From: Varroa destructor | Taxonomy: Eukaryota > Arthropoda > Arachnida > Mesostigmata > Varroidae | Assembly (NCBI RefSeq): GCF_002443255.2 | Contig: NW_019211458.1 | Location: 23,625,325-23,689,324, forward strand | DNA: 64,000 bases | Direction of reading: 5' to 3' | In this document: one piece after another, positions 48,227 to 62,673 of the stretch | Numbering within the stretch: the stretch's first letter is position 1 | Layout of the letters: each line of letters starts with the position of its first letter | Notes under the pieces: generated by a model | The model's database searches: none | Seen by the model: the letters and a program-made list of their open reading frames with translations, nothing else | Told to the model about the DNA's origin: nothing | Translations under genes and position numbers: made by a program

Positions 48227-50163
48227 GTTTACCACAAGTCGACCTAGAGATGAACATAGCGCACGATTACACACAGACATCTTTATGGCTAGACCACTAG
48301 GTTTTCAATTCATTCTTAGATACCAGATAAGAGGCAGTTTGCACTTTCGTAAGCAAATAGGAATGCTTCTGGCCATCGCAAGGAAAGAAAAGCCGAAATC
48401 AGCAACAACAGAGTAAGCACCCGAAGAGACTACATCAAAGAGAACCACAAAACTGTGCCCAAGGCCTTGCCTTTACGAAGTTCGACGAAGTGACGATATG
48501 AAAGAGGTGTTTAGTGACTCAGATTTTTGGAACAAAGCTGTGCTATAGCGCACAGGTGGTAAGTTGAATTCGAGACGTAAATCAATTCGTGACTTTTGCC
48601 CTTAGGTGGTCAAAATAAAAGGAAATACATTGTCGATAATAATATATTTGCTTAGTCTGACTCGGACCAACGGTGATTTTTTTCTCCATAAAATTTCACC
48701 ATAAACCAATGTGATGTTTGACGCAATTTGCTATCCGTTATTGTATCCCCTAAGACCTTAGACGTAGAGTTTACGGGAAAAAATCTCATTTGCGGTGCTT
48801 GTTTCCATTATCGTCCACTGTAATATATGTGACTAGTTACCGCCATACGCACTAGCATGTATAAAGCACATTTGACCATCTGCTCTCCCCCAACTGCGAT
48901 CCTTACGTGAACCGCGCCGATGGAAAATGTCACGATTGTCTACCATTCCAATTCGTCAACATAATTTATATTCACCGGTCCAGTATATTGGCAGCACAAT
49001 TACTATACAGTGACTAATAATGAGCGTGACCGGCAAGAAAGGATCACTCGGCGATTGTCAAGGAACCGACGCGGTCTCGACGTGACCCTCATTCCATATT
49101 GTTTCGTTATCATTCTATGAATACTCTAAAGAACACCAATGTGATGTACGACCGATAAGACGCAATCAGAATATATATACTCGATTATATTCAAAGGATA
49201 GTATGAAGAGTATTTACTCATGGAAATAAAGATTTAGGCAACATCTTCATGCTTACAGTGGTTTGCAGCCTGAGACTGCCCGAAGTTCGCCTAACCCTTA
49301 GAGTAAGCATCCAGTAAATACAAATAGTTACGGTAAACAATTTCTCATCTATGATATGAAAATTTCTGGTCTATTTTTTTTTTACATTTTCCGTCAGTTT
49401 AACTCGACGGTAGGTAAGAGATTTGATACTCAAATTTTTTGGTAATTTCATCCATAGAAAATAGCTTTACCTTGTCTACAGGAAACATGCGTTCCTGCAT
49501 TCAAGAAAACGTTAATCAACTATTACGAAGCCATAATCTCTCAAACTACAACATGAGTGAAATGAATAATGGCAGTAAGTAAAAAAGTATTAAACGTATA
49601 GTCGCGCCGAAAATAAAGCAGGATTCAGGCCTAATACAGAAATCGCATAAAATCAGTATGGCTATTTCCTCTCTACATACAACTATACTTTCAGCTCGCC
49701 TATAAAAAATCTCCGATAAGGTTTGTCACAAGTTCTACTAGTTCCAACTCCGTCCACCCTCTACTACCGCTCTCCTACACATGTGGACGTGTTGAATATC
49801 TTGAACCTACAGCCGTATTTTTCAGTAGTTTTAACAAAACTTACCATCAGCTTTCGTCGTACAGTGTATTGCTACGAGACATGGGAGAACTAGAATCCAG
49901 CGAGCTCCGTGTACTAAAAATGGTTTTAATACCACAGTTCTCGGACGAGCGGGCAAACCCATCTCGATACGCACCACTGTTAATCTCACACTCGCACAAA
50001 CAGATGATTTTGATCTTCCTTAGCCTAAAAAGGTCAGGATTTTAGAACGATTTTATAGTAGCTCGTCCTGCAATTGACAGTCCACGATAAAACTTAACTA
50101 TGTCCAACACTGTATAAATGCACATGTGTAAACACGCCCCGACGGTAATCAATAACTTCTGCA

Positions 50164-50192
<29 letters not shown>
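50164..50192. repeat. (CA)n microsatellite
   Basis: About twelve CA units with one G interruption. Confidence 0.95.
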
Positions 50193-50196
<4 letters not shown>

Positions 50197-53100
50197 CACA
50201 CAACTTGATTTTTTTCTAACTTCTCACACGATGGTTCGATAATAAATTTTACAACTATATCAATGAGTAATTTCATAGATAGCAGGCGAGTTCCGTAGGA
50301 GGTTAAACGTAGCGTGGAAGTTTAGTCCAAAGATCGAGCTCTTCGCAACAGAAGCACGTAGAGCCAAAAAAAAAAAGCCTTACAAATAGCCTAGAACTAA
50401 CAAAGAAAACCCAGCCTGCGCTTGAATCACAAGAAATGGCTTGGCCAAATTAGGCTAGTTTTTTAAAGGTATAAAAAACAAATAATAGGTATAGGAAAGT
50501 TGAGGCAAATACGAGGAAGAAGCGTGTGGGAACGGGGTAGGGGGTAAGATAAGGACAGCGTCGGAAGATATAAGATGTTTTGCTATTGTATAGAAACTAT
50601 GCTTATGGAAGGGTTTAAAGTTGGATAAGCACTCCACCGTCAGGGGACAGATTCCGCGCGTCGAACACCCGACTGCGCCGTCTGACCGAAGAGACTGACA
50701 CACGACCGGCGCTTTGGCAGGATACCAGTTGATGCGGTAGTGCTGAATTGTGTCTGCGCCTTCTTCGGCACAACGTCTCAGTTGTCTCGCCGCAGACGCC
50801 AAGGGGTCGCGATTTCCCTTTGTCTGTTGTCTGCGCGTTTGCGGCTCTTACGGCACTGGCATTGCCTTCTGTGAGCTGTCGGTGTTCGCTATAGCTTTAC
50901 CATGATACCGGTGCACAGTGCGCGAACCCTCTCTACGCTGTCTTGCCACTGAGGCAACGTTGGGATGCAACAGCAACGCCACGAACGATCTCTCTTCGCG
51001 GAGAAGACATGTTGCTCTTGGACGCAGCTATTGAAGGGTAACTTCGCAACGGCATGGCTTGTGTTTGGTCGGCGCATTGCATCGCTCCAATAGAACGATG
51101 CGCTAAAGACCCCAGCGAACGCTAGTTGACAGACGAAGCACAAGTCACCTGATAGTGTGAAGAAATCTCTCAACTGTTTCAAAGTATGCTTTTGTTATTT
51201 TTTTTCTCTACTATATCTTTTACATGTCCTGCTACTTAACAGAGGCAAAATGAAGACCCTCAAGCTGTCAAACGACCGTTTCCTTCATTCTGTACACCGG
51301 TAAGCCTCGTGAGCGACCGGGTCCATGAAGTTACAGTGGCCGTACGCGCTGTAGTATAAAAAGGCCGTGAAAGAAGGAGAAAATGAGGGAATGGAACGAA
51401 ATTAATGACCGAACTAGAAACACTATTTCGTTATTAATCATTCGGTAGAATCGTGCTATCCATCATAGGCAATCGACACCACGGGCCGAAAAACGGTGCT
51501 CATACACAGCCTGAGCAGTGTATCGCATCCAGTCATCTTCAGATGAATTAATATCTGAACTGTGACTTTCGATCAATGCAGCAAGGGCAATCGAGGGTAA
51601 GCCTCACAACTTTACTGAAGTTGCTTTATCGATCTAATTCAAAGCTAGAGTACAATTGGAAAAGGAAACGTACGGCGTTGACACAATGTCTCTGCAATTC
51701 ATCGGACAGCAGTGACATAAGCTGTATTTCAAATGTCACCTACCTTTCTGTGTTTCGTATAAAAATTCAGAAAGTGAAATCTAGCGATTGTCGTCGCTTA
51801 AAATTACGCTTTACACCTATTTTTTCCGACAAAGTAACCTTTTTTTCATAAGAAACTTCCACCACACACTTGATAAATACCGTTTAAAATTTTTAGGTGT
51901 CTTTCATGTACAATGCTGAGTTCATTATCGAACTCATCGTTACTTAACTGCGATAGATTACTTAAGCGCCAATCATTTGATAACTTCGAAAGACAAGTTA
52001 GTTATAACGATGCACGTAATATAACTTGCTTTCCTGTTATGGTTTCTGTTCTAATAATGCTTCATTTGCTATATTAAGATAGATATGAAAAACTTCATGT
52101 TGCTTCCGTGTATCGGATCTATGCGATATATTTGTTGTAATAATAATAATATAGTAAATATAATGTAATAAAATAAGACTTTATTTGCTTTTTCTCCAGA
52201 GGAACTTTTTTGCAGAAACTCAAAACGGATGTTCGTTCATTCAATATAACCATCACCTATCAGCCATTTAAAAACATTTCTTTTTCCATTTGCAATTAAC
52301 ATTTCATTGGCGAAAACTCCTTCAAGTATCGCTCAACTACGAAAAAAATCCCACGGGGCTAACTTTCGATTTTCCCAAAAATGTAAAGGTTGTGCCAGCT
52401 AAAAACCTCAAAAGGTGCAAAAAATTCACCACTGGAGCTCATCTGGACGATCCAGTTGGCAACTAATGCCCTTCTCTATAGAATGGATTTAATTTGTATG
52501 TGTTAAAGTTATCTATACCAAAAATAACGTTCCGTTTCGATTTCTTTAAATTTTAACTATATTGAGCACTTATTGCTTTATCTAGAAAAATCTTTCTCGG
52601 ATTGTCAATAAGCTGCATGAAACTACACAATAACGAGGAGCATCGATTTCGTGTAAAATGTTTGTGTTCTTTTTTAGGGCATATGCGATGTGAAATAAAA
52701 TATTTGTTCTGTATATATTGTATATATTGTATATATATTAGTTAGTAGTTAGTGTATATATTGTTCATTGTTGACGAGCCTGTTAGGTTTCGCGAGCTAG
52801 GTTTCGAGGGGCAGTATCAGCGAGTGAATGAATACGTGCATGTGACGAGAAATAGACCCCAAAACCTGTCCCAATTTAGGTGCTGCACCCATATTATCTC
52901 GTGTAGAAGAACTCTACGAAATAGAATGGTTTTAACGCCTCATAGAATGTATAGCTTGTGAGAATTTACAGTCCTTCCGCGACAAATCTAGGCGAAAGAA
53001 GGATCCAGTATATATCAGCTGCAGGAATACGGACCGAAGATATCCAATTTGGACCAACGAAATCGCACACTGGAAGAAGCCAGAAGACTACGTGGGGTTC

Positions 53101-56100
53101 GGGCGATCAAACCTCAGCCTACTTTGATCTCACTAGCTTTAGCTCTAATCATGATGCTTCTGATAGGACATTTCATATTATGTTTAAATATTACAAGCTT
53201 TTATGTTTGGTTGGCCTAATAGATTCCCTGTATTATCACCTCATCTTGCCTTAATCACCATTTTTGCCATTAGCATCCAGCAATAGCTACAGATCGTAAC
53301 GTTCCTTAATACGTTCTATGTAAAATTATACACAAGTACGATCGTACGAATGCAATTGGCAAATGTTATCACATAGAAATCGTGACAATGCAGCAGGCAA
53401 CGACATGAAAACGTATAACGGCAAAGGAACACCTATTAAAAATCCGCCTACCCGTCTGTTTTTGTACAGAGAGTTGCTATGGAAAAAAGTCAAGCCATTA
53501 ATGAAGCTATGACAAAAGACCATCTATAATGTGTAAATTCAATACGAACTTCGTCGGATCGTCGATTCTTATTATTGAGCTTGTCATCTAATTGACTGAG
53601 GATTCCTGCTACAGCTGCCGCTATTGTTATTGCATCCTGCCGTGGATTATTCTCTAATATTCACATCACGCTGCTGTAAAACCGGACAGCCACAAACTAA
53701 TGTCAGACCGTTGACTGCTAGGGAAACAAACAAAGAGCTGGCGACAACCCTTTGTTCGCTCGTGAATGCCTCGTTTAAGTCGCGTGTGGCATCAGCCAAG
53801 TAAGGCATCCTTTTGGCACCGATCAGCCATCTCCTCTGCGTGGATAGCATCGGTATGCCTTAGCTTTCCTTTACCAATGGCAGACCCTTCGCAGTTTCGG
53901 CAGCAACGCCGCGTCGGCGACATAATTCGACCAACAACAGTATTTGTATCGACTTCTGCTACGATTCACGTTGCCAATGCCACTGTAATCGCTTAACTGC
54001 TTGAAGGTGTGTGTCTACTCGTAGGAAGATCGCGCGGCGCACGTCGTCTGAAGTGCTGATGTTGATTGTTTTTTTTTTTCGATATTATTCAAATGGCGTG
54101 CGAACAGCACAGATGAGAGAGAAATAAAACGATGCACGATAGTGGCAACGGCTACGCGATGGACGATTACCGTCAAAAATTCCTTCTATTACTGTATCCT
54201 CGTTGTCGTTCCAACTGCAATCCTTCCATAGCAGTGGCCCAGCAGTTCACCAATCAGATCTGTCTATACATAAATACACAGTGTGTGTACATTCGCGGCT
54301 GTGCGTCTCTTGGATTGGGTCCAATTTAGCTGTGTTTACCTTTTTTGTTTGTATGTGTCAATGAGCAAAATAACATGTAGCGGTCGGGACTGAACGCTAT
54401 TGGTCGGCTCGTGGTCCGGTCAAAGTTCAATTAAGTATTTCGTTTCCGGTAGTATCGGCAGAAGCGGTAGCAACTCCACAGGTAACGATCGCGAACGATG
54501 AGTAAGCGCAGCATTGCTAAACAATACATTTTTTGGCCCGTTACCGCTTTGGTTCGATTGGCCTGAGAACATACTAAATCTGTAACGGATGACTCGTACC
54601 TCTTGAGCTAGATGCTCTGCGTATTGACTCAGCCGCTATCGTAACCGTATTATGTAGCTGCGCTGATCCTGTCGCCGGTCGCTTCTCATTTGAACTTATT
54701 TTTGCATAATCCCTGACCCGTGCAGCAGCATAAATATGATGCGATAACTTCAATCTGACTGGAGCTTGCACCATAAATACAAACATGACACTGACCGAAC
54801 GTACAATTTGTAGTGCACCGATGTTAGCCTTTGACGCTGAGGCCAGCCGTTCCGTCCAATCGAGTCGTAACGTATTGCAAATTACGAGCGTTTCAAGTAG
54901 AATCAAATACTACACCGAGCACAAAGGCACGGTACGTTTACGTTCTACCAAAACGTGTACTAATGTCATTATCAACGACGACTTATCAGCACAAGCTACC
55001 ATTCACACGTCATAGTGGTGCGGTGAGACAAACGGCATACATTAAAATAATGGGAGTTGTTGACGATGGTGGCTACGCAATGGCTGGGGCAGTGTGCCAA
55101 TAAACGACGCTCACAGACGCGTCTGGAAACAATCGACAAAGTCCATTAAGAATACAAATGTTTTTATTAAATATGTTAATAAAATGCACTAGTCATATGG
55201 AAAAGAGGGAAAACGCACCAGCGTACATACACATATGAAGCAAATCTTCGACCGCCGATATTTTTCATAATACTGACGTAACAAACGACAACCGTATAGA
55301 AACTTAATAACTACATTAAAACATACCGTTTTAAGGTTGATTCAATAGACGCGACCAGCGAGTATCAGCCAGAGCTACCGACAGAAGAGCAGAATAAGGG
55401 GCAAACATTATATAAACATTAGAAACAACCATTTTATCGAACATCATGTTCGTCCAGAAGCAAGTCTTATATGATCGTAAAATACATTGACTTAATAAAG
55501 GATACGACAAAGAGGTAAGAATAAGAAACCTTCTTGCATTCGAAATTAGGTCGAGCTCTTGGCTTCGCCATTTTGTTCATTAAAGACACACACAGCTAAA
55601 TATTTCTAACCGTTTTTATGTCCGCTTAAAACAGGCGTCCTGATTATGTATACGTAACGCAAAATGGCATGACGCCTGAGACAGGACTTAACAAGTAATA
55701 CGTACATATAGAAAAACGGGCAACGAGTTACTGTAGAACCTGAAGATTCTATATGCAGAAGTTAAATATTCGGTAGCTGCATGGGCTTCCTGTTATATCC
55801 CATCTTCCTATCATGCCAGGATTAAAGGAATAGAAAAGGGTCCTCCTACGATTCACTGGCTGTAGATCTGGTCAGCGCTTACTTACGCCTAGCTCATGCA
55901 TTGTTTGGGGTACACATAGTTCGAAAGCTTAACTAGAATAATGCTTTTCGGGTGAACGTGCTCTGGGATCGTTTTTGTGCTTATTAAATTCAACATTTGC
56001 TTTAAGTGTTGTATTCTTTTGTGTATGTGGCGTAAGTAAGATTGTTTACAAAGTTAGTAAAAGGATGCTGTTTATTGCCACGGCTCAAGGACAAAGCGAA

Positions 56101-56566
56101 GTTTCCCGCTTACAGATGCATACAACAGGTCGATGTTATTAACCCAATTCAATTAAAACGAACAAATGGTAATTAAGGCAAAAAGATTTTTTACACTACA
56201 GAAAATATATCTGTCTACGGAATTGTTTCGACCTATCACATACTAACAGCGTCATTTTGAATCAGTGGTCGGTTATGTTTTTCTGTTTTTGCTGAAAAAA
56301 CTAAGTGTACGCAAGCCTAGCCAGGCCCATAATCTTAACGTAATCCTCTATGACTTTCTAAGACAGTTGTGGCCGTTGACCCCAGGACCCTGCCACAGAC
56401 ACGCTTAGATATAGTGCAGGCATTAATATGATAAGAATATCCAATATATGAATTATTCGAATCAATCACCTGTATGAGCCATTCATATTTTATAAAAAAG
56501 CGGGGCAATGTTTTATGACCTTCTGCGACTCAAGATGAGCAGGGGCATCCTTTAGGAGCAACTAAC
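50193..56566. other. Stretch without recognised gene, several GC-richer patches
   Basis: GC-richer patches at about 50.6-51.2, 53.6-54.0 and 54.4-55.1 kb carry overlapping frames on both strands without domains. A TATAAAAAGG element lies at about 51356-51365 on the plus strand, but no credible coding start follows it. Confidence 0.45.
52710..52740. repeat. TGTATATAT short minisatellite
   Basis: Three tandem copies of a 9-base TGTATATAT unit, the last slightly longer. Confidence 0.8.
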
Positions 56567-56621
56567 AGGCAGTGTCATGAAAGCTTTTAATCAGCAGCAG
56601 CAGCAGCAGCAGCGAAAACAT
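56567..56621 (-). CDS. Candidate signal-peptide start exon (phase fits the Skeletor-like gene)
   Basis: The ATG at 56621 opens MFSLLLLLLLIKSFHDTA, with one base left before a gttagt donor. The Leu run resembles a signal peptide, and exit phase 1 is what the DM13 exon at 20528 needs. The Leu run is simply a translated CAG repeat, the donor is weak, and the implied intron would be about 36 kb, so the link is tentative. Confidence 0.15.
56592..56613. repeat. (CAG)n trinucleotide repeat
   Basis: Seven CAG units. On the minus strand they read as a run of Leu codons in the candidate exon at 56567-56621. Confidence 0.95.
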
Positions 56622-59600
56622 GAAGAGGTATAAGGGGTCATAGGCGGCCAGAGGTAGCGTTGCCACGTCGGCCAATTCTTTACTCCCTGTTTTCATATGC
56701 AGATAGACGTCGACGAAGCGATGCAACTCCTCTGTCAGCTCGCCGACGATTTCGTTATTCGGCCGCTGTCTCATACTTCAAATTCGCGCTATCATCCAAA
56801 AAAAAGTGGGCACCATTGGCGCTTATTTCACGTTTCTATTTTTGCTTGTTTTTTTATACGTCTATCTTCAGTACGTATCTAGTTATCCTATCGTGTTCAT
56901 GTAACAAATCGTGAGCATCTCTGCTACTGGATCAATACCATAGAGATGTATGCGTTTCCGTGTATGGGGAGCCATCAACAGTTACGAACGAAATTGCGGG
57001 CGGCATCGGTATAATCGGTACTGAACATACTCTTTTTTTCGTAAACAGTTATAATGAATAAACATAAATCGGCATGGATGTTTATATATGTGTATGTGTG
57101 TGTGTGTGCGTATGCATATAAACAAGAAAGTCTGTTTTTGCGCATAAATTATTTTCCGTGCGATGCCGTTTAGGCGCGATGAATGCGATGTCATACCTCT
57201 AATAATATACTCGGCAATCATTAGAGTCAACGTAGTTTTTTAAGTACTTATGTCCTAAGTGGGATGGAAGGGTTCTAAAATGGACAAATGTCCATTACGT
57301 ACAATTTGAGCGCTTCGTTATATTGGAGTGTAAGTCCGAAAACTTCACGGCATATTTATAAAGGCAAAAAGTGTGTTTTTATTGTAATGAGCCTTGTCAC
57401 AAAGTTTCATATGACTTTTAACCAGCTGTAAATAGAATTTTGTTTGGCAAGATTGACTTCGTAAATGTCAATCACAATCGACAAAACTATCCTTGCTGTA
57501 ATACTAGGTCCATCTCGTAACAGATTATTGACCCGAAAAACGTTCCCTCGAATGTATCCTCTAGAATATGATATATCTCTCACTCGTCACGGTCCCATGC
57601 TTATATTAATATAAGCTGCGTCTACAAGTATTAACTGGTGTAGCTGTGAACGTCATAACCCTATGCACCCACTAAGTGCTATCTCTATACGCACTGTGCT
57701 CATACTGTACTTGGAGGTAATGAAATAGCGATCAGAAGACCCAACCGTGACTGCTCGTCATGGAAAGTATAGGCCCGTTCACATGCGGCCTGAAGACCAC
57801 TTACAGCAAAATCGACTAGCATCGACACAGCAGCTTACCCATTCCTCCTACACCATTTCTTATTCAGACGAAAAGTTTCCGGACGCTCCCGATTTATAGT
57901 CACCATTTTTTCCTGCCGATGGTAATAATGATGATGGATATCATCGTCTGCCCTTTAACAGCTGCGCCTAATGCCGTCTGTTGCCCATCGTCCGCAGATC
58001 GCTCACGATTTGTCTCTGTTGTACAACAATCACCGCTAAACTGCAGAAATGGGCGTTTCGTTGCGGAAAAGCGCAATTTAGGTTGCTGCGTGTGATGTCG
58101 GTGTACGCCTGTGGTGATTCCGTCACGATGCCAGGTAAAAGGGTTGAAGATGGCAAGGATCTCGTCACAGATCGATAGATACAGATCCTTTCGATTAATT
58201 TCCTATTTTCATCGAAAGTGAATTCGGAAGCAGCAACATCGGCATCTACCTGCTACACTTGCATAAGATAAATTACCAAATTAGTTATACCACTGAACAG
58301 AATTAGTGATTGGCCGCTACTTTCATTATAGATTATCATTTATAGAACTACTTTCACGAGAGGAATGGTTCTTATTAAACGCGTCAGCCTTCGGAACCTA
58401 AATAATAGCCAATATGATCGATCGACTTAGAAACCGAAAGCGCGATTACAGGCAGTTCCACCGTAACGAAAAACACCTGACACTAAGAACAGCTCGAGCA
58501 GGCCAGCTAATGGAAACGAGGTCATTTGTTTAATAAATATCAGTTTTAGGTACTATGATTTGAAGCAGATGATCTGATGCTGTTGCGTTTTAGGCAGAGC
58601 TTTCATCATGTCCGCCTTTAGAGAAGACTGTTGTGTTGACGCTAAGCTGTGAGAAGCTTATCAAAAGAGCCCAACTGATATCTCTATACATTCGCTATAA
58701 TACTAATCGTCTAGAGCTGTACGTACGTACACGTGAGATTATGCAACGAAGATCGATCTGTATACATCCAACAAGTAACAACTCCCTCCACGCAACTCAG
58801 GCTCAGCAATGTTCAGTGTTATTTGCTGACCGGCGCAGATGCGACGCTGTTCGAAGCGCTTTCTGTCCTGAATCAGAAGTGTCTGCCTCTACGCAGTATA
58901 ACATTGGCGTTAACGACAGCATGGCCACTCGAAGAGCAGTACGCGTAGCAGCGAAAGTCCTATGTGTTGCGCTGTACCAACGCTACGATTCTCATTTCAC
59001 GCTGTTATAGTGCTGCGATGGCGTTATGGTGGGGTCAATCGCACAGAAACCCCAATAGCCGAACAGACCCGCGTAGCACTCGTCGTCAACGTATCGGTAG
59101 CATGATTTTCTGTCAAGTAGAATAGCTCTGACCCGCTCATTATTCAAATATTCATCGGCCGCCATCTGCTACTGTACACCGTCGAGTCGTATTGTTTGTC
59201 TAGATAACCTTACTCGACCAGACCGCCGTAGTGTCCGCTAATAGCGGAGCATTATTGCAGACGTGTTTTGAAATTTCGCAGCAGAAACATGACGACCGGC
59301 TATCCCGGTTGATGGTACCACCAGCAAGGTTCGATGAGGTGAGCATTAGCTAAGCCCTGTGGCAATGAGCCAATCTGTGCGCTCACAAAAATATTAGGCT
59401 ACTGATGGATGTTTCGATTTATTAATGGATGCATATCTGCACGTTTTCGGTAGATTCCGGCCCATCGCATAGGAGAGAAAATTGTGTGTTTGATGTAATA
59501 TCAATGATGACCAGACAAAGTATGAGGATTGCTTGCGTTTATGCTTCAGCAGAAAAATCATTATCGCACTCATGTGTGACAACGTAATTTGTTTATACTG

Positions 59601-61811
59601 ATTATGTTTGTTGTTTCTATTGATTTTGTTCAATGGGAAACCTAAACAATTTTGTCTGATGAGTGAAGAGAATAGTCTTTGTTTCATCGATCTAAATGAC
59701 TGCGAACGTTGTACTTCATGTAGCTTCAGACATCTCAAGTCGCAAAAGCATCTTCGGTACAAAAATTACACATTTATTTTTCAATTGCAGAAAGCGGACG
59801 GTTGCGGAATATTAAAACGGAATGTAGAGAAGTAAAAAGAAAGACTTCATATTCATTAAGGCGTCTGACCTGCGTGATCGGGTCACTCGAATTTCAATAG
59901 CACAGATTTAGATGTATGCGATATTTAACTCGGCTGCACGACGTACATGAATCAACAGACAGATTTGGTTTTATCACTAGCGCGACTGATGGTAGCTCGT
60001 TTAAGGTATGTTGTCAAACCATTACCTTTTTGGTAGAAAAAAAAACTCTGACATATTAGATAAGCGGTGGGTGTCATCGCGTAAAGAGTTACGTATTACT
60101 GGACCGTACGCGCCGGCACGTATCGGTGCGGGTGAACAAGTCCGAAATCGAACGAAGCTAAAAATATTCTTTCAAGCTATAGATCGTTATTGAAAGCACG
60201 GCCATCATATGATTTGGCCTAGAAAACAAATCAAGTTCAATTTCGTCTACGGCTTGATCCTTCGTACCTGCCTTGATCGAATCAGGTCATACTTTACTCA
60301 CGTTCTTCTTGAATTGAAAAGCATACATTGTGAACGTAATGACAGAACCGTTTCGGCCGTTTCGACTGCGATAACGGAAAAAGCTGCGATGAGATACGGA
60401 GTGCAAAAGTGTAAACATATTTCTGAATATCTGTAGCGTTTCTATCTATTCGGGAGTGTCATACTTCAATCAGGCCATGATAAATATGTGGTTCGTACCA
60501 AACGTTTAGGGTCTTAGGTTCGGTATTGCTGTTAGCCACAAATATATTTAAACTATATTTACGACTGACACAATTGCGCCCAGATAGTTACGAGTACCTA
60601 CTCTTCCCAAGCACTGACAAATAACAATAACAACTAATTACACAAACGAATCCAATCAAATGCAGGGTCGCCGGCCGTTTCTGTTTAGCTTAATCAAATT
60701 AATCGAGGAGATTGCGCTCATTTTTTTGGTATCGTCTTCTGTTATTGGAACAAACATGCACAGCAAACACGGCAGTGAGCGGTTGCAGTCAGCTCGTCGG
60801 CAAATGCTGATGTTCTTCCCAGTATTTTACCTACCTTCCTGCCCCCCTAGACAAATCGAACTTTCTGCTGCTGGATAGCCAGTATGCCATAAATACGATA
60901 GACACATACCCTATATACGGGGAATTAAGCAATAGCAAACAAATCTATTCGTAGAAGAAGCGAGATATTCTATTGGACACGTACACACAAAAGGAAACAC
61001 GGAGATTCTCGTTGCGCCCACACATACACACACACACCGAATGTTTTGGCGCTTGACAATGCTGTAACGACATTGTGCAGACAATGAGTCCTCTCTCTTA
61101 GGACAGTCTTACCGTGCTGTACTATATAGGACCATAGTAAAACGTCTAATTAACAAGATTCCCGTTTTTTGTCTTCCACAAGCGAGGCCCCTCTGTAAAA
61201 TTTGAAGGGATTCTGTTCTATTATAACCCCTAACGGCCTAACACTTTGCAAGATTTCTCTATTCGATCTCGTTTACCGTTCGGATAATCATCGTCATCCG
61301 CACAGCCAGTTAAACTTATTACACAGTTACGTAACTAAGTGGTTACGGAAGCGTGGCCCGTAAAGGAAGGGGGTACATGTGTCTAGATAATAGTTTTTTC
61401 CTCTTTGCTTTACCGAATGGACTGGCGTTTGATAAGTAAGACTCGATAAAAGCAAGCTCCGTTTTAATTGCAACAGTTCAGTAAAAAATAAATGATTAAA
61501 GTTGATTAAATTACCAGTATGTCGAGTTGGTTTTTGTATCAGCAATTCAGTGTTATGCTGGTAGTGTAACGACAGCTTATGGATATACTTCAGGAGGAAA
61601 GGAATATGGTAGCTCCTATTGCTAGTTTTCGTATTTTCATTTTGATAGCACGTGGCAGCTTGACAAGTTAATCAATTATAAGCCTATTATTTATAAGCGA
61701 CAATTAATTATAGATATGTAGACTATTTGTGCGTTTTGTAAAATCTGCGTTCGAGCTAATGACGGAAGCTGGTTAGGCTAAGAGATGCCTTCCAACGCAG
61801 GGCACACCATG
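56622..61811. other. Stretch without recognised gene
   Basis: GC-richer patches at about 57.7-58.2 and 58.6-59.3 kb with overlapping open frames (125 and 71 codons at 58633-59010 and 58733-58948) but no domain I can name. The remainder is AT-rich with a TG run at about 57091-57108. Confidence 0.45.
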
Positions 61812-61861
61812 GCTATCTACCCATACATCGTACCCCCAGGCACGATGTATGGGTAGATAGC
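61812..61861. repeat. Perfect 20-bp inverted repeat with 10-base loop
   Basis: Arms 61812-61831 and 61842-61861 are exact reverse complements (gctatctacccatacatcgt), enclosing acccccaggc. The stem has no mismatch, which is striking in otherwise unconstrained sequence. Confidence 0.95.
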
Positions 61862-62454
61862 TAAGCAGTAGCTCGATAAATAAGTTGTCTTTTTCAGAAG
61901 CGGCTAGTTATATTGTTTGCTAGGCCAACCAGTACGTCAGACAGGCATTCAACTATGGCGTATAACCTTACGCTTCCAAGAACCTGAATCATGTCATCAG
62001 CACGGCGCCGCGAACAAAGCATAATACCGTCACAGTATCGGCAAAATGGGCAGCGGCGATAGCTTCCTTCGAATGAAGTAATTTTACGATTAACAATGAA
62101 GAAATATTTAGCCTAAGTTAAGAATAAGAATTATTTTTAAGCAACACTTCCATTCGACTATATCGAAGAAATCCATTTGGTATTAAGTGATAGTAAAAAA
62201 TCCCTGAACGTAACAATACATTATATATATATCGCTTTTCGTACTTCTCATGCGACAGTCTTGGTACGTTCTACGCCATAGTCCCAGCTTCCAGGACTGC
62301 TGTGGAAAGATGAATCATTCTGGTAGTTGTGCTTTATGGACATTTCTGTAGTCGCTATAGGTCACTGGCAAAAAACGTCAGTCGTAGTTATTCTTATTGG
62401 ACGCGGGACGTCCATCTTGAAAAAGGCTGTTGGCCTGCTGAGACGTTGTTATCA

Positions 62455-62673
62455 TACCCCATCGCTGTCTTCAAGCACATTTTCGACGACTTGTGCGTAA
62501 ATCATGTGCTAGAGCCTATAATATCGTCTTCCGTTAATGAGAAAGTGTGTGAGAGCGGAAGCCCACAACTGGAGTTCTCTGGTCAGGCTCCCCGTTTTTG
62601 CTTCTATTGTGTCGTTCACTGCCTCGTCGATGGCATGTCTGATATTTTTCAATCGACCTTCCTTTCTGTCCGG
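62455..62673 (-). pseudogene. Coding-like frame with one internal stop, unrecognised
   Basis: After a TAA, 54 codons are open (62673-62512), beginning PDRKEGRLKNIRHAIDEAVN and including RELQLWASALTHFLINGRR. A TAG follows, then 18 more codons in the same frame (HMIYAQVVENVLEDSDGV) to TGA TAA. The amphipathic helix-like composition looks like decayed coding sequence, perhaps from a mobile element, but I cannot name a family. A 121-codon frame on the opposite strand (62329-62694) overlaps it and is equally unrecognised. Confidence 0.2.

Larger units (their letters stand above)
42301..50163. other. Stretch without recognised gene
   Basis: Microsatellites and short frames only. The longest, 129 codons on the minus strand (44122-44511), shows no known motif. 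A small hairpin (8-base arms, 46049-46056 and 46063-46070) is present. Confidence 0.5.

Noticed and set aside
51350..51420. TATAAAAAGG promoter-like element
   Set aside because: The following ATG opens only about 21 codons to a stop, and no splice donor or domain supports a gene.
55878..55920. Minus-strand block ending HELG before a gtaagt donor, recalling the metalloprotease HELGH motif
   Set aside because: The acceptor is weak, the block is about 40 bases, and no neighbouring exon completes a zinc-binding motif or protease domain.
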